This document shows, piece by piece, positions 19,337 through 27,520 of a stretch of 64,000 nucleotides of DNA. Source of the stretch: Chloroflexota bacterium. GTDB lineage: Bacteria > Chloroflexota > Chloroflexia > Chloroflexales > Roseiflexaceae. The notes beneath the pieces were generated by a model. The model saw only the letters and a program-made list of their open reading frames with translations, ran no database searches and was not told the DNA's origin. The translations under genes and the position numbers were made by a program. Location of the stretch: positions 1-64,000 of the forward strand of contig JAGWYG010000001.1 of assembly GCA_018969485.1 (NCBI GenBank), given 5' to 3'. Each line of letters opens with the position of its first letter. The stretch's first letter is position 1.

Positions 19337-19345
19337 ATCATACCA
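19337..19345 (-). promoter_or_regulatory. Extended -10 promoter of the TetR gene
   Basis: On the minus strand TGG precedes TATGAT (19342-19337). The predicted leader is about 45 nt. Its -35 position (19360-19365) falls on the left arm of the 19362-19405 inverted repeat. Confidence 0.5.
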
Positions 19346-19361
19346 GCATCGCGGCAGCGCG

Positions 19362-19405
19362 ACGCCGACCGGATGCGGGCCCGCGCCGCCGCATCCGGTC
19401 GGCGT
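19362..19405. repeat. 17-bp perfect inverted repeat, candidate TetR operator
   Basis: Arms 19362-19378 and 19389-19405 are perfect reverse complements separated by 10 bases. It lies in the 243-bp gap between the divergent TetR and amidohydrolase genes, so it is not a convergent terminator. It may be the operator for TetR autoregulation or a cruciform/REP-like element. Confidence 0.7.
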
Positions 19406-19513
19406 GGTCAGCGGCAGCCCACCCGGCATGATCACCGCCGCAGCATGCCCGTAGGCCGATTCAGCGACGCATGCCGGCCTGCCGGCAGCATCGCGGGGAA
19501 CCTCGCCGCGGAG

Positions 19514-19522
19514 TGCTATACT
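19514..19522 (+). promoter_or_regulatory. Extended -10 promoter giving a leaderless amidohydrolase mRNA
   Basis: TGC precedes TATACT (19517-19522). The start codon begins six bases after the hexamer, so transcription would start at or next to the ATG. No Shine-Dalgarno is present. Confidence 0.55.
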
Positions 19523-19528
19523 CGTGCC

Positions 19529-20686
19529 ATGGAGACAAACACACCGCGGATCGATGCGCATGTGCACTACCTGCCGCCAGCCGCGCGCGCCGCGCTGGCC
19601 GCCGACGAGCCGTACTGGGCGCTGCTGCTCGGCGATCGGGCCGGCCGCCCGGCGCCCCAGGGGTATGCCGATGCTGCCCGCCTGCTCGCCGACATGGACG
19701 CCGCGGGCATCGATCAGGTCGTCATCCAGGGCATCTATCCGCAGCGGCAGGCGACGGCGCAGGCACACAACGATGCGATCCTGCAGGCGATGGCGCTGTC
19801 ACCCGGGCGCCTGATCGGCTTCGCTGCCGCACAACCGCTGGCGGGCGCGGCAGCGATCGACGATGTCCGCCGCTGCGTGGCGGCTGGCATGCGCGGCGTC
19901 GGCGAACTCAACCCCTACGCCCAGGGGTTCGCGCTCGACGATCCCCGCTGGCTGCGGTTCGTCGAGGCATGCGGCCGGGCCGATCTGCCGATCTGTCTGC
20001 ACGTCAACGCGACCGTCGGCCCGGCGTATCCAGGCAAGAGCACGCTCGCTCCCGAAGCCTGCTACGAGCTCGCCCGCCGGTTCCCGGAGGTACGCTTCCT
20101 GCTGGCACATTGGGGGGGCGGGCTGTTCATGCACGAGATCGTGCCGGCGGTGCGCCAGGCATTGCGCAACGTCTGGTATGATACCGCTGCCTCGCCGCTG
20201 CTCTATCCGACGGCGGCAATCTGTGCCGTCGCACGCGCCAGTGGCGTGCTCCACAAACTGGCCTACGCCTCGGATTACCCGCTGCGGCTCTACCCGCGCA
20301 CCCAGCGCGAACCTGACTTCCGCCCATTCCTGGCCGATCTCGACGCCCAGCCGTGGGATGCGGCCGAACGGGCAGCGCTGTTCGGCGGCACGATGGCGGC
20401 AGTGCTGCGCGCGCCGATCACCACACCACACATCGCCGCTCCCGCGAGCACCGTCGGCGCCCTCGGCACGATCGATGAGCACACCGCCGTCCATCTGATC
20501 GCCACCGCCGCCCCCGAGGCCGGGCTGCTGCTCGAGCGGCTGGGCATCGTCTGGCAGCAGCGCGACGCCCCGGCCTGGCAACAGCTCGGCCAGGCCGCCG
20601 CCGCCCGCGGCCTCGACGCCGCCGCGCGCGCACGACTCATCGCGACGCTTCGCACGATCGTCGCCCAATCGCACGAGGAATCATGA
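19529..20686 (+). CDS. Amidohydrolase family 2 protein with a C-terminal DUF1858/ScdA_N-like domain
   Basis: A 385-residue metal-dependent hydrolase or decarboxylase-like barrel (PF04909 type). The metal-site elements are DAHVHY near residue 8, the His in HWGGG near 195 and Asp in ASDYPLRLY near 249. After the barrel (to about 300) comes a helical segment of some 65 residues, HTAVHLIATAAPEAG then LLLERLGIVW. It resembles the DUF1858/ScdA N-terminal fold but lacks the cysteines. The start at 19529 was chosen because the -10 lies immediately upstream and no earlier ribosome-binding site exists. It overlaps the MFS gene by four bases (ATGA), so the two are co-translated. The substrate is unknown; an aromatic acid is one possibility for this family. 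Confidence 0.82.
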   Translation: METNTPRIDAHVHYLPPAARAALAADEPYWALLLGDRAGRPAPQGYADAARLLADMDAAGIDQVVIQGIYPQRQATAQAHNDAILQAMALSPGRLIGFAAAQPLAGAAAIDDVRRCVAAGMRGVGELNPYAQGFALDDPRWLRFVEACGRADLPICLHVNATVGPAYPGKSTLAPEACYELARRFPEVRFLLAHWGGGLFMHEIVPAVRQALRNVWYDTAASPLLYPTAAICAVARASGVLHKLAYASDYPLRLYPRTQREPDFRPFLADLDAQPWDAAERAALFGGTMAAVLRAPITTPHIAAPASTVGALGTIDEHTAVHLIATAAPEAGLLLERLGIVWQQRDAPAWQQLGQAAAARGLDAAARARLIATLRTIVAQSHEES

Positions 20687-21918
20687 CCGCTCGCATCACC
20701 GTCTTCGTCGTCTTCGCCTGTGCCTACTTCCTCTCGAACTTCTTCCGTGCCACCAATGCCGTCATCGCCGACGACCTGTCGCGTGAGTTATTGCTCACCG
20801 CCGCCGATCTCGGATTCATGACCAGCCTGTTCTACGTGGGATTTGCCGCGATGCAGCTCCCGATCGGCGCAGCGCTCGACCGCATCGGCCCACGCGTCAC
20901 GTCGGCCAGCCTGATGCTCGTCGCCGTCGGCGGCGCGCTGGTCTTCGCGATGGCAGACTCGTTCTTCGCCGTGGCGCTGGGGCGGACGCTGATCGGCATC
21001 GGCATGGGCAGTGGCCTGATGAGCGCCATCAAAACCTTCGGCGTCTGGTTTCGCCCGGAGCGTCAGGCAACGATCACCAGCATCATGGTGGGCCTGGGGG
21101 CGAGCGGCGGATTGCTCGCAGCCACGCCCCTGGCCTGGGTCAATGCCCAGATCGGCTGGCGCAGCGTGTTTGCTTGGGGGGCGGCGGCGATCGCGCTGAG
21201 CGCGCTGGCGATCCTGCTGCTGGCGCGCAACGCGCCGCCCGGTGCACCGGACCCGATGCGCGCGGCCGGCGCGCCGCCCGACGGCGGCTTCGCGCGAATC
21301 TTCCGCCAGCCGATCCTGTGGCGCCTGGTGCCGATCAACTTCTTCCTGATCGGCTCGATGCTGGCAGTCCAGACGCTCTGGGGCGGACCATTCCTGTTCG
21401 ATGTCCTGCGCCTCACGCCGCTCGCCGTCGGCAATCTGCTGCTCGCGCTGAGCGGCGGCATCGCTGGCGGGTACCTGACCAGCGGATACCTCAGCGACCG
21501 ATTCGGCATCGAGCGCATGGTCGTGATCGTCAGCCCGGCGGCGGCGATGGCGCTGGCCGTGCTGGCGTGGTGGGGCGCCCAGCTACCGCAGGCGCTGGTC
21601 GGCGTGCTCTTCGCCATCTTTGGCTATGCCGGTGCGTTCAATCTGGTCCTGCTGGCACAGATCCGCCGTGAGTTTCCCGAGCAACTGCGCGGTCGTGCGG
21701 CCACGGCGCTGAATATGTTCGGCTTCGGCGGAGCGGCGCTGCTGCAGTGGTGGATGGGCGTCATCGTCGCGCTCTTTCCGCGCGATGCCGCCGGGCGCTA
21801 TCCGCCCGCGGCCTATACCGCCGCCTTCGGCTTTGTGGCAATCGGTCTGATGCTTTCGGTGCTGTGGTACCTGCGCCGCGCTCCTCGTGCAACCGCCATC
21901 CCGCCGGTCACGTCGTAA
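20683..21918 (+). CDS. Major facilitator superfamily transporter
   Basis: A 411-residue MFS protein with about twelve hydrophobic segments. The first helix is ITVFVVFACAYFLSNFF. The loop after helix 2 reads GAALDRIGPRV, the conserved MFS A-like motif with an acidic residue, and a second copy GYLSDRFGIERM appears after helix 8. It belongs to the organic-acid/nitrate-type MFS rather than sugar porters. Its start overlaps the amidohydrolase stop, so the pair probably imports or exports the ligand handled by that enzyme under TetR control. The substrate itself is not shown by sequence. Confidence 0.9.
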   Translation: MTARITVFVVFACAYFLSNFFRATNAVIADDLSRELLLTAADLGFMTSLFYVGFAAMQLPIGAALDRIGPRVTSASLMLVAVGGALVFAMADSFFAVALGRTLIGIGMGSGLMSAIKTFGVWFRPERQATITSIMVGLGASGGLLAATPLAWVNAQIGWRSVFAWGAAAIALSALAILLLARNAPPGAPDPMRAAGAPPDGGFARIFRQPILWRLVPINFFLIGSMLAVQTLWGGPFLFDVLRLTPLAVGNLLLALSGGIAGGYLTSGYLSDRFGIERMVVIVSPAAAMALAVLAWWGAQLPQALVGVLFAIFGYAGAFNLVLLAQIRREFPEQLRGRAATALNMFGFGGAALLQWWMGVIVALFPRDAAGRYPPAAYTAAFGFVAIGLMLSVLWYLRRAPRATAIPPVTS

Positions 21919-21975
21919 TGGTGGTCCATGTGACGACGACGATCCTTCGGTGGCAACGATAGAGGAGATGAAACC

Positions 21976-22398
21976 ATGCCCGCCTCAAACAGCTATACCG
22001 TGCTTCGTTCAAACGAACCGCACTGGGCGTTGCGTCTGGTGTATTTTGTCCTGTTTGGCCTGTGGTTCAGTGCAATCTGGGCAGCCATCGGCTGGGTGCT
22101 GTCGGTCACCGTCATCGGCCTGCCGCTGGGCCTCTGGATGCTCGAACGGCTGCCGCAGGTCACGACGCTGCGCGCCGGCGCCCGCGAGGTCATCGTGACG
22201 CCGGGGGGCGTCTACGAGCGCGCACCGACGCAGCACCCATTCCTGCTGCGCGCGCTGTATTTCATCGTCGTCGGCTGGTGGCTGAGTGCCGTATGGATCG
22301 TTGCCGCCTGGACCCTCAGCGCCTCGATCATCGGATTGCTGTTGTCGTTCTGGATGATCGATCGGGTACCGGCCATCCTGACGCTGCGGCGCAGCTGA
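21976..22398 (+). CDS. YccF-like small membrane protein, two tandem repeats
   Basis: A 140-residue membrane protein made of two copies of a YccF-type unit. Copy 1 is LRLVYFVLFGLWFSAIW followed by VTVIGLPLGLWMLERLP and ends VTTLRAG. Copy 2 is LRALYFIVVGWWLSAVW followed by SIIGLLLSFWMIDRVP and ends ILTLRRS. The repeated WxSAxW and IGLPLG-like turns match YccF/DUF307 proteins, whose function is unknown. Each copy has two hydrophobic segments. The ribosome-binding site AGAGGAG lies at 21961-21967. It follows the MFS gene by 57 bp and ends at a strong bidirectional hairpin. Confidence 0.8.
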   Translation: MPASNSYTVLRSNEPHWALRLVYFVLFGLWFSAIWAAIGWVLSVTVIGLPLGLWMLERLPQVTTLRAGAREVIVTPGGVYERAPTQHPFLLRALYFIVVGWWLSAVWIVAAWTLSASIIGLLLSFWMIDRVPAILTLRRS

Positions 22399-22409
22399 GC
22401 GACGGCCGG

Positions 22410-22441
22410 CGCACCCCACCGCGCCGGCGCGGTGGGGTGCG
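22410..22441. terminator. Bidirectional terminator hairpin between yccF-like gene and ilvE
   Basis: A 32-base perfect palindrome (16-bp arms) between two convergent stops. It folds into a very stable GC stem but has no T tract. Confidence 0.65.
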
Positions 22442-22446
22442 GTGAT

Positions 22447-23433
22447 TCAGCGGCCCGCCAGCCCGGCCGGCGTCGACCAGTGAGCGTAGCGCGGATCGTG
22501 GCCGCGCACCACCCGATGAAACGCCGCTTCCACCGCGCGGGTGACCGGCCCGATCTGTCCATCCCCGACCACGTAGCGGTCGACGCTGGTGATGGTGAGG
22601 ATCTCGGCGGCCGTGCCGACCATGAAGATCTCGTCGGCAATGTACAGCTCGGTGCGATCGACCGGCCGCTCGACCACCTCGAGGCCGAGCTCGCGACGCG
22701 CCAGCTCGAGGATCGAGAAGCGACTGATGCTCTCGAGAATCGAATCGGTGGTGCTGGGCGTCACAATGACTCCGTCGCGCACCAGGATGACGCACGAACC
22801 CGGACCTTCGGCGACCTTGCCGGCGGGGTTCAGGATCAGGGCCGTATCGTAGCCATCGATACGCGCCTCGGCCATCGCCAGATTGGAGTTGCGATAGTTG
22901 GCGATGTTCTTCACCCGTGGCGGCATCACATTGTCGGAGATGCGGGTATACGACGAGACGCACGCGCTGCGAACCCAGCCTTTGCCGAGATGCGACGGGT
23001 TGGGGCGGGCGGTGATGGCAATCTCGACGGGCTGCAGCCCGGGCCCGGTGCTGCTCTCGAAGTTGCCGCCACCCTGCGGGTAGCAGAATGGGAAGATGTA
23101 GGTATCCTCGCGGACATCAAGCGCCTGGATCAGCTCCTGAATGGCCGTCGTGAGCTGGGCAACCGTGTAGGGCGACTCCTGGCGCATCAGCTTCTGCGAG
23201 CGCAGCAGCCGCTGCAGGTGCGCCTCGAGCTGCCAGATGTACAGCTCGCCGGCATCAGCGTTCCAGTACGACATGATGCCCTCGAAGATCGCGGTGACGC
23301 CAGTCCAGAAGCTGGCGGTGAGATGAATGGTCGCCTGCTGCCACGGCACGAGCGTGCCGTTCCACCAGAGATATGGCGGCATCGAGCGATCGAAGTCGGG
23401 GGCAAAGCTCTGTCGTTCCTCGTGGGTTGCCAT
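22447..23433 (-). CDS. ilvE: Branched-chain amino acid aminotransferase
   Basis: A 328-residue class IV PLP aminotransferase that performs the last step of Val, Leu and Ile synthesis. Family landmarks: WWNGTLVPWQQATIH at the N-terminus, FEGIMSYW, the cofactor lysine in PPRVKNIANYRNSN near residue 190, the acidic GPGSCVILVRDG, and the late FMVGTAAEI. The length is normal for IlvE. The ATG at 23433 is followed by MATHEERQ; only a weak GTGAGC ribosome-binding site is visible. It is convergent with the YccF-like gene and has its own promoter. Confidence 0.93.
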   Translation of the reverse strand: MATHEERQSFAPDFDRSMPPYLWWNGTLVPWQQATIHLTASFWTGVTAIFEGIMSYWNADAGELYIWQLEAHLQRLLRSQKLMRQESPYTVAQLTTAIQELIQALDVREDTYIFPFCYPQGGGNFESSTGPGLQPVEIAITARPNPSHLGKGWVRSACVSSYTRISDNVMPPRVKNIANYRNSNLAMAEARIDGYDTALILNPAGKVAEGPGSCVILVRDGVIVTPSTTDSILESISRFSILELARRELGLEVVERPVDRTELYIADEIFMVGTAAEILTITSVDRYVVGDGQIGPVTRAVEAAFHRVVRGHDPRYAHWSTPAGLAGR

Positions 23434-23473
23434 GGTATGCTCACTTCACAAGTCCGGTTGGCGTTCCATGCGA

Positions 23474-23502
23474 ATTGTAGCGTGAACTGCGTGCGCTGTC
23501 AT
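23474..23502 (-). promoter_or_regulatory. Predicted ilvE promoter
   Basis: On the minus strand ATGACA (23502-23497), a 17-bp spacer and TACAAT (23479-23474) match sigma-70 consensus closely. It lies 40 bp before the ilvE start. Confidence 0.6.
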
Positions 23503-23542
23503 CTGTCGGCGGCGTGCCCGCCGACCGGCAGGGAGTGGAGCG

Positions 23543-25072
23543 ATGGTGACGACAGTCTCGGTGTGGATCCTGGGCGACCAACTGCTGGTGCGCCATCCGG
23601 CGCTGCTGGCCGCCGAGGCCCGGGTGGGCCGTGCGGCCGTGACGGTGCTGCTGGTCGAGAGCGAGGCGCGCCTGGCGCAGCAACGGTACCATCGCCGCAA
23701 GCTGGTGCTGATCCTCAGTGCAATGCGCCATTACGCTGCCGCGCTGCGCGCAGCCGGCTACCGCGTCGATCTGCGCCGCGCCCCCGATTTTGCCACCGCC
23801 GTGCGCGAGCATCTGGCCGAGCATGGGGCCGATCGGATGATCGCGATGGCGGCGGCCGAGCGCGGGACGCGCGCGCTGCAACACGCGCTCGCCCACGACC
23901 TGCCGCTTGAACTGCTGCCCAACACCCAGCTGCTGTGTGGCCAGCATGACCCGCTCCCCGGCACGCCCATCACGCGTCGCGTCGTGCTCGAGACCTTCTA
24001 TCGGGCGATGCGACGTCACTTCGGCGTGCTGCTCGACGATGCCGGCGCGCCGCTCGGCGGGCAGTGGAATTACGATGCCGCCAACCGTCGGCCGTTGCCG
24101 CGCACGGTCGGCGTGCCGCCAGCGCAGCAATTCGCGCCCGACAGCATCACCCTGGCGACGATCGATGAGGTGCAGCAGCGCGCCGGCGTCGGCGATGCCG
24201 CCGGCTTCGATCTACCAGTGACCCACGATGATGCCAGGCGGGCGCTGGCGGGCTTCATCGCCGGGCGGCTGTCCCGGTTCGGCGACTACGAAGATGCGAT
24301 GCGCGCCGACGATGGCGTGCTATTCCACTCCGTGCTGTCGCCCGCGCTGAACATCGGCCTGCTCGAACCACTCGAGGTCATCCGGGCCGCCGAGCGCGCC
24401 TATCATGTCGGCGACGCACCACTCAACGCAGTCGAGGGATTCGTGCGGCAGATCCTCGGCTGGCGCGAATACATGTACTGGCAATACTGGCGCATCGGTG
24501 AGCACCTGGTCACGGCCAACGCCTGGGGCGCACACCGATCCCTGCCGGCGTTCTTCTGGCATGGCTCCAGCGACATGCATTGTGTCGCTACCGTGGTGCA
24601 GCGCGTACACCAGACCGGCTACGCACACCACATCGAACGCCTGATGATCCTCAGCAATCTGTGCATGCTCGCTGGCATCACGCCCGCACACGTCAACGAC
24701 TGGTTCCTCGCGAGCTTCGTCGACGCCTACGACTGGGTGATGGTTCCAAACGTCTTCGGCATGGGGCTCAATGCCGATGGCGGCGGCGTGGCGACCAAGC
24801 CGTACATCGCTTCGGCGGCCTATATCGACCGCATGAGCGACTATTGCGCCGGGTGCCGCTTCAACCCGCGCATACGCCATGGCCCGGACGCCTGCCCGTT
24901 CAACGTGCTCTATTGGAACTTTCTCATCGCCCATGAGGCGCGACTGCGCGCCAACCCGCGCTTCGGGCCAGCAGTGCTGGGGCTCCGTCACCTCGATGTC
25001 GCCGAGCGCGCCGCAGTCCAGCAGGCGGCCATCGCATTGCTGGCGGGCTGGTCGGGTGAGCCGCCCCCCTGA
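23543..25072 (+). CDS. Cryptochrome/photolyase of the FeS-BCP ((6-4) photolyase-like) group
   Basis: A 509-residue flavoprotein of the cryptochrome/photolyase superfamily, expected to repair UV photoproducts with light or act as a photoreceptor. The antenna/Rossmann N-terminus starts VSVWILGDQLL, the usual ILGDQL of the PhrB/FeS-BCP group. In the FAD domain, GFVRQILGWREYMYW and the final cysteines identify the iron-sulfur subgroup: one Cys in NLCMLAG and three in YCAGC and DACPFN, the expected four ligands of a [4Fe-4S] cluster. The start at 23543 has GGGAGTGGAG upstream. It is convergent with, and almost touches, the BrxE-like gene. Confidence 0.9.
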   Translation: MVTTVSVWILGDQLLVRHPALLAAEARVGRAAVTVLLVESEARLAQQRYHRRKLVLILSAMRHYAAALRAAGYRVDLRRAPDFATAVREHLAEHGADRMIAMAAAERGTRALQHALAHDLPLELLPNTQLLCGQHDPLPGTPITRRVVLETFYRAMRRHFGVLLDDAGAPLGGQWNYDAANRRPLPRTVGVPPAQQFAPDSITLATIDEVQQRAGVGDAAGFDLPVTHDDARRALAGFIAGRLSRFGDYEDAMRADDGVLFHSVLSPALNIGLLEPLEVIRAAERAYHVGDAPLNAVEGFVRQILGWREYMYWQYWRIGEHLVTANAWGAHRSLPAFFWHGSSDMHCVATVVQRVHQTGYAHHIERLMILSNLCMLAGITPAHVNDWFLASFVDAYDWVMVPNVFGMGLNADGGGVATKPYIASAAYIDRMSDYCAGCRFNPRIRHGPDACPFNVLYWNFLIAHEARLRANPRFGPAVLGLRHLDVAERAAVQQAAIALLAGWSGEPPP

Positions 25073-25078
25073 GCACCA

Positions 25079-25591
25079 TCAGCGCCAGCGGCGGCGGCGC
25101 TCGAGGGTGAGGTACGGGAAGCTCCGGCCACCATGCGCAAACGCAGCGGCATAGTGCGCCGCCATCGCCGGGACGATGCGGCCGTCGAGCAACTCGGCAG
25201 CAGGCCCGACGATCGTCGGGCCATCGACGGGAAGGATCAGCGGATCGGCGATGGTGCGCAGCATCTCGAGCGCAGTTCCTGTCGACGTCGGGGGCGTGAC
25301 TGCCGGCGCTGTGCCGGTCATCAGGGTGAACAACTCGTGCTCGATGGTCTCGCTCACGTGAAACAGATGCTGGGCATCGGCTGGCACGCGCGCATCGTGA
25401 ACCCGGCGCGCCGCCTCGATGACGCCGCGGTACTGCTCGATGGACCAGCGCGCCCCAAACGCCGGCGTGAGCGCGTGATGGTTGGCCGGCGCCAGGTACG
25501 CGCTGGACCACCAGGCGTACTGCGGGCGCTCGCCCAGAAAACCGACCAGCATCCGCAGATGGAGTAACGCGCGCAGCGATGTTGTAGGCAT
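25079..25591 (-). CDS. BrxE-like protein, orphan (not in a BREX locus)
   Basis: A 170-residue protein resembling the BrxE family, a small accessory protein of some BREX phage-defence islands. Shared features are LRMLVGFLGERPQYAWW at the N-terminus and AARRVHDARVPAD near residue 62, followed by HLFHVSETIEHELF. No catalytic motif is known. No other BREX gene (brxA, brxC, pglX, pglZ, brxL) is in the window. The start at 25591 has AAGGA about ten bases upstream. It is convergent with the photolyase gene. The functional assignment is by resemblance only, and many such solitary proteins exist in other contexts. Confidence 0.6.
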   Translation of the reverse strand: MPTTSLRALLHLRMLVGFLGERPQYAWWSSAYLAPANHHALTPAFGARWSIEQYRGVIEAARRVHDARVPADAQHLFHVSETIEHELFTLMTGTAPAVTPPTSTGTALEMLRTIADPLILPVDGPTIVGPAAELLDGRIVPAMAAHYAAAFAHGGRSFPYLTLERRRRWR

Positions 25592-25866
25592 GACGTCATG
25601 ATCCTTCAGTCGTCGCGATGATGGCGGGACATGCGGTGTTCTGCATCTCCGTATCATTGTAGTACATATCGTGCTGTTCCCTGAGGTGCCGCGGTGCATC
25701 AGCGCCGCACGCCGGCCGAGATGGCGCCATGGGCAGTCAGGCACCCAGCGCGTCCCGCTTCATGCCCGGCGGTATCCCCCGTGCGCAGCACGCCGGCGCG
25801 GTGATCCGTGCGACACCGCGTCGGCCCGGAGCCCGGTGCCGAGCCACCGCACTGCTCATCGGGATG
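25592..25866. other. Intergenic stretch between divergent BrxE-like and GH26 genes
   Basis: Together with 25876-26015 this makes a 424-base gap with no recognisable gene. A minus-strand TACAAT (25661-25656) could be the -10 of the BrxE-like gene, but no good -35 accompanies it. Confidence 0.4.
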
Positions 25867-25875
25867 TGTTATGCT
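25867..25875 (+). promoter_or_regulatory. Extended -10 promoter of the GH26 gene
   Basis: TGT followed by TATGCT (25870-25875). Predicted leader of about 135 nt before the GH26 start. Confidence 0.45.
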
Positions 25876-26015
25876 GAAGACCAATCCGGGGCACGCGTGG
25901 CGCCGGCAGGCGCTGATGCTACCCCGCTTGGCCATTGCTGCCCATGCGCAGGATGGACGCAGCGCCCATCACACAGACACCGAGCGCGTCATCATCGATC
26001 GGGGAGCGCATCAGG

Positions 26016-27203
26016 ATGCACCGCCTCAGCATGTTACTCGCCAGCCTCTGGCTGATCATCGCTGCCGCATGTACCACGCCGCCGGCCGAACCACGCGACA
26101 CCACAGTACACACCTGGCGCGATGGCAGCGTCATACAACCGCTGGCAACTCCGGCGAATCACCGCGCCTCCGTCGATGCCCGACGCGTGCTCGCGGCACT
26201 CCAGGTGCCACGCGCCGGATGTGGCGTCATCGTCGGTCAGAACATCGGCTCTGGCGAGATCGTGCTGACCGAATATGATCGACTGATCGCAGGCCTGCAA
26301 CGTACCACCGGCCGCGCTCCCGCGCTGGTCGGGCTGGACTACTATGATTTCGACGATGATCACCACGACTACGCCGCATCGCATCCGCCACTGCTCGAAC
26401 ACTGGCGTGCCGGCGGGCTGATCACCATCTCGTGGAGCGCCATCAACCCCTGGACCGGCGGTGATGCCTGGGATCTGCGGCAGGCGAACCTTGGCGAACT
26501 GCTCGACCCATCGTCATCGGCACACCAGGCGTGGATGATCCAGCTTGATGCAGTCGCCGATGCGCTGGACGAACTGCGCGATGCCGGCGTGATCGTACTA
26601 TGGCGGCCGCTCCACGAGATGAATGGGAACTGGTTCTGGTGGGGATCTGGCACCCATTCTGGCGATCCCGCGCCCTATCGTGCCCTCTGGCGTCACATGT
26701 TCCAGTACTTCAGCGAGCATCGCAGCCTCGACAATCTGCTGTGGGTCTACTCGGCCGCCGGGGCCGAGCCATCCCTGCCCGCCGCCGATGCATACTACCC
26801 CGGCGCGGACGTCGTCGACATTGTGGCGCAATCAGTCTACGACGGCACCCTGCAACCCTTCGACTACGATCGGCTGATCGCGCTTGGCAAACCCGTAGCG
26901 CTCGGCGAGTTCGGTCCAGGCCTGCCCTGGATGGGACCACAGGACGGCGATTATGACTATCGTCACCTGCTCGACCTGATCGCGACCAGCTATCCGCAGA
27001 CGATCTACTGGCTGTCATGGCACGATTGGGTCGAGAACGGCGCCACGGTCGCGATCTCGATCGCCGCCAATGACCATGCTGAAGACCTGATGAACGCCCG
27101 GTGCGCGACGACCCGCGACGAGCTCGACTGGCGCGAGGCGTCGCCAGGATCCCAGACGCCACCCGCGCGCATTCACCTGCCGCTGCAGCGCGGTGACCCG
27201 TGA
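26016..27203 (+). CDS. GH26 family glycosidase lipoprotein (beta-mannanase-like)
   Basis: A 395-residue lipoprotein with a clan GH-A barrel of family GH26, whose members mainly cut beta-mannans. The signal is MHRLSMLLASLWLII followed by lipobox AAAC. The acid/base Glu lies in WRPLHEMNGNWFWWG (near residue 200) and the nucleophile in GEFGPG (near 298), both with the wording typical of GH26. The later WLSWHDW completes the barrel. The start at 26016 has GGGGAG at 26001-26006; the open frame to 25935 precedes it and lacks a signal peptide. It would act on the outer cell surface. No sugar transporter is next to it. Confidence 0.87.
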   Translation: MHRLSMLLASLWLIIAAACTTPPAEPRDTTVHTWRDGSVIQPLATPANHRASVDARRVLAALQVPRAGCGVIVGQNIGSGEIVLTEYDRLIAGLQRTTGRAPALVGLDYYDFDDDHHDYAASHPPLLEHWRAGGLITISWSAINPWTGGDAWDLRQANLGELLDPSSSAHQAWMIQLDAVADALDELRDAGVIVLWRPLHEMNGNWFWWGSGTHSGDPAPYRALWRHMFQYFSEHRSLDNLLWVYSAAGAEPSLPAADAYYPGADVVDIVAQSVYDGTLQPFDYDRLIALGKPVALGEFGPGLPWMGPQDGDYDYRHLLDLIATSYPQTIYWLSWHDWVENGATVAISIAANDHAEDLMNARCATTRDELDWREASPGSQTPPARIHLPLQRGDP

Positions 27204-27480
27204 ACGCCCACAACGGTGCGTGTCCGGCTCGATCGCACCGCTGTCACGCCGGAGCAAGGCGGCATGACGGCACGCCGCCAGCGGTCGGCGCGGTGCGCAT
27301 CATCGCGACGTTGGCCCGCCCTGCGCCGGCAGCGTCTCAGCCAGTTTGGCGATGTCGCGAAACTCGTCAGCGCGTATTTCTTACAACACCGGTCGCGGCG
27401 ATCTGCATCGATGGCATGGCAATGCCTGACTCCCTGACCTGCGCTCTGCCATCCGTCGCGCATCCCTGTGCTGCAGGCAG
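27204..27480. other. Intergenic stretch upstream of the nrdJ promoter
   Basis: Part of a 722-base gap with no gene; I see only short shadow frames. Sequence at 27348-27376 superficially resembles the 5' half of a tRNA-Leu, but no cloverleaf can be completed. Confidence 0.4.
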
Positions 27481-27509
27481 TTGACTCGGCGCGTATTAAG
27501 GAGTATACT
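27481..27509 (+). promoter_or_regulatory. Predicted nrdJ promoter
   Basis: TTGACT (27481-27486), a 17-bp spacer and TATACT (27504-27509). Transcription would start near 27516, giving a leader of about 410 nt. AAGGAG (27498-27503) and ATG (27510) inside it open a seven-codon frame, which I take as coincidental. Confidence 0.65.
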
Positions 27510-27520
27510 ATGGCCATCGA

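Noticed and set aside
27340-27420. A tRNA-Leu-like 5' half in the gap before nrdJ
   Set aside because: The first about 29 bases look like a D-arm of tRNA-Leu, but the anticodon stem does not pair and no acceptor or T arm can be found.
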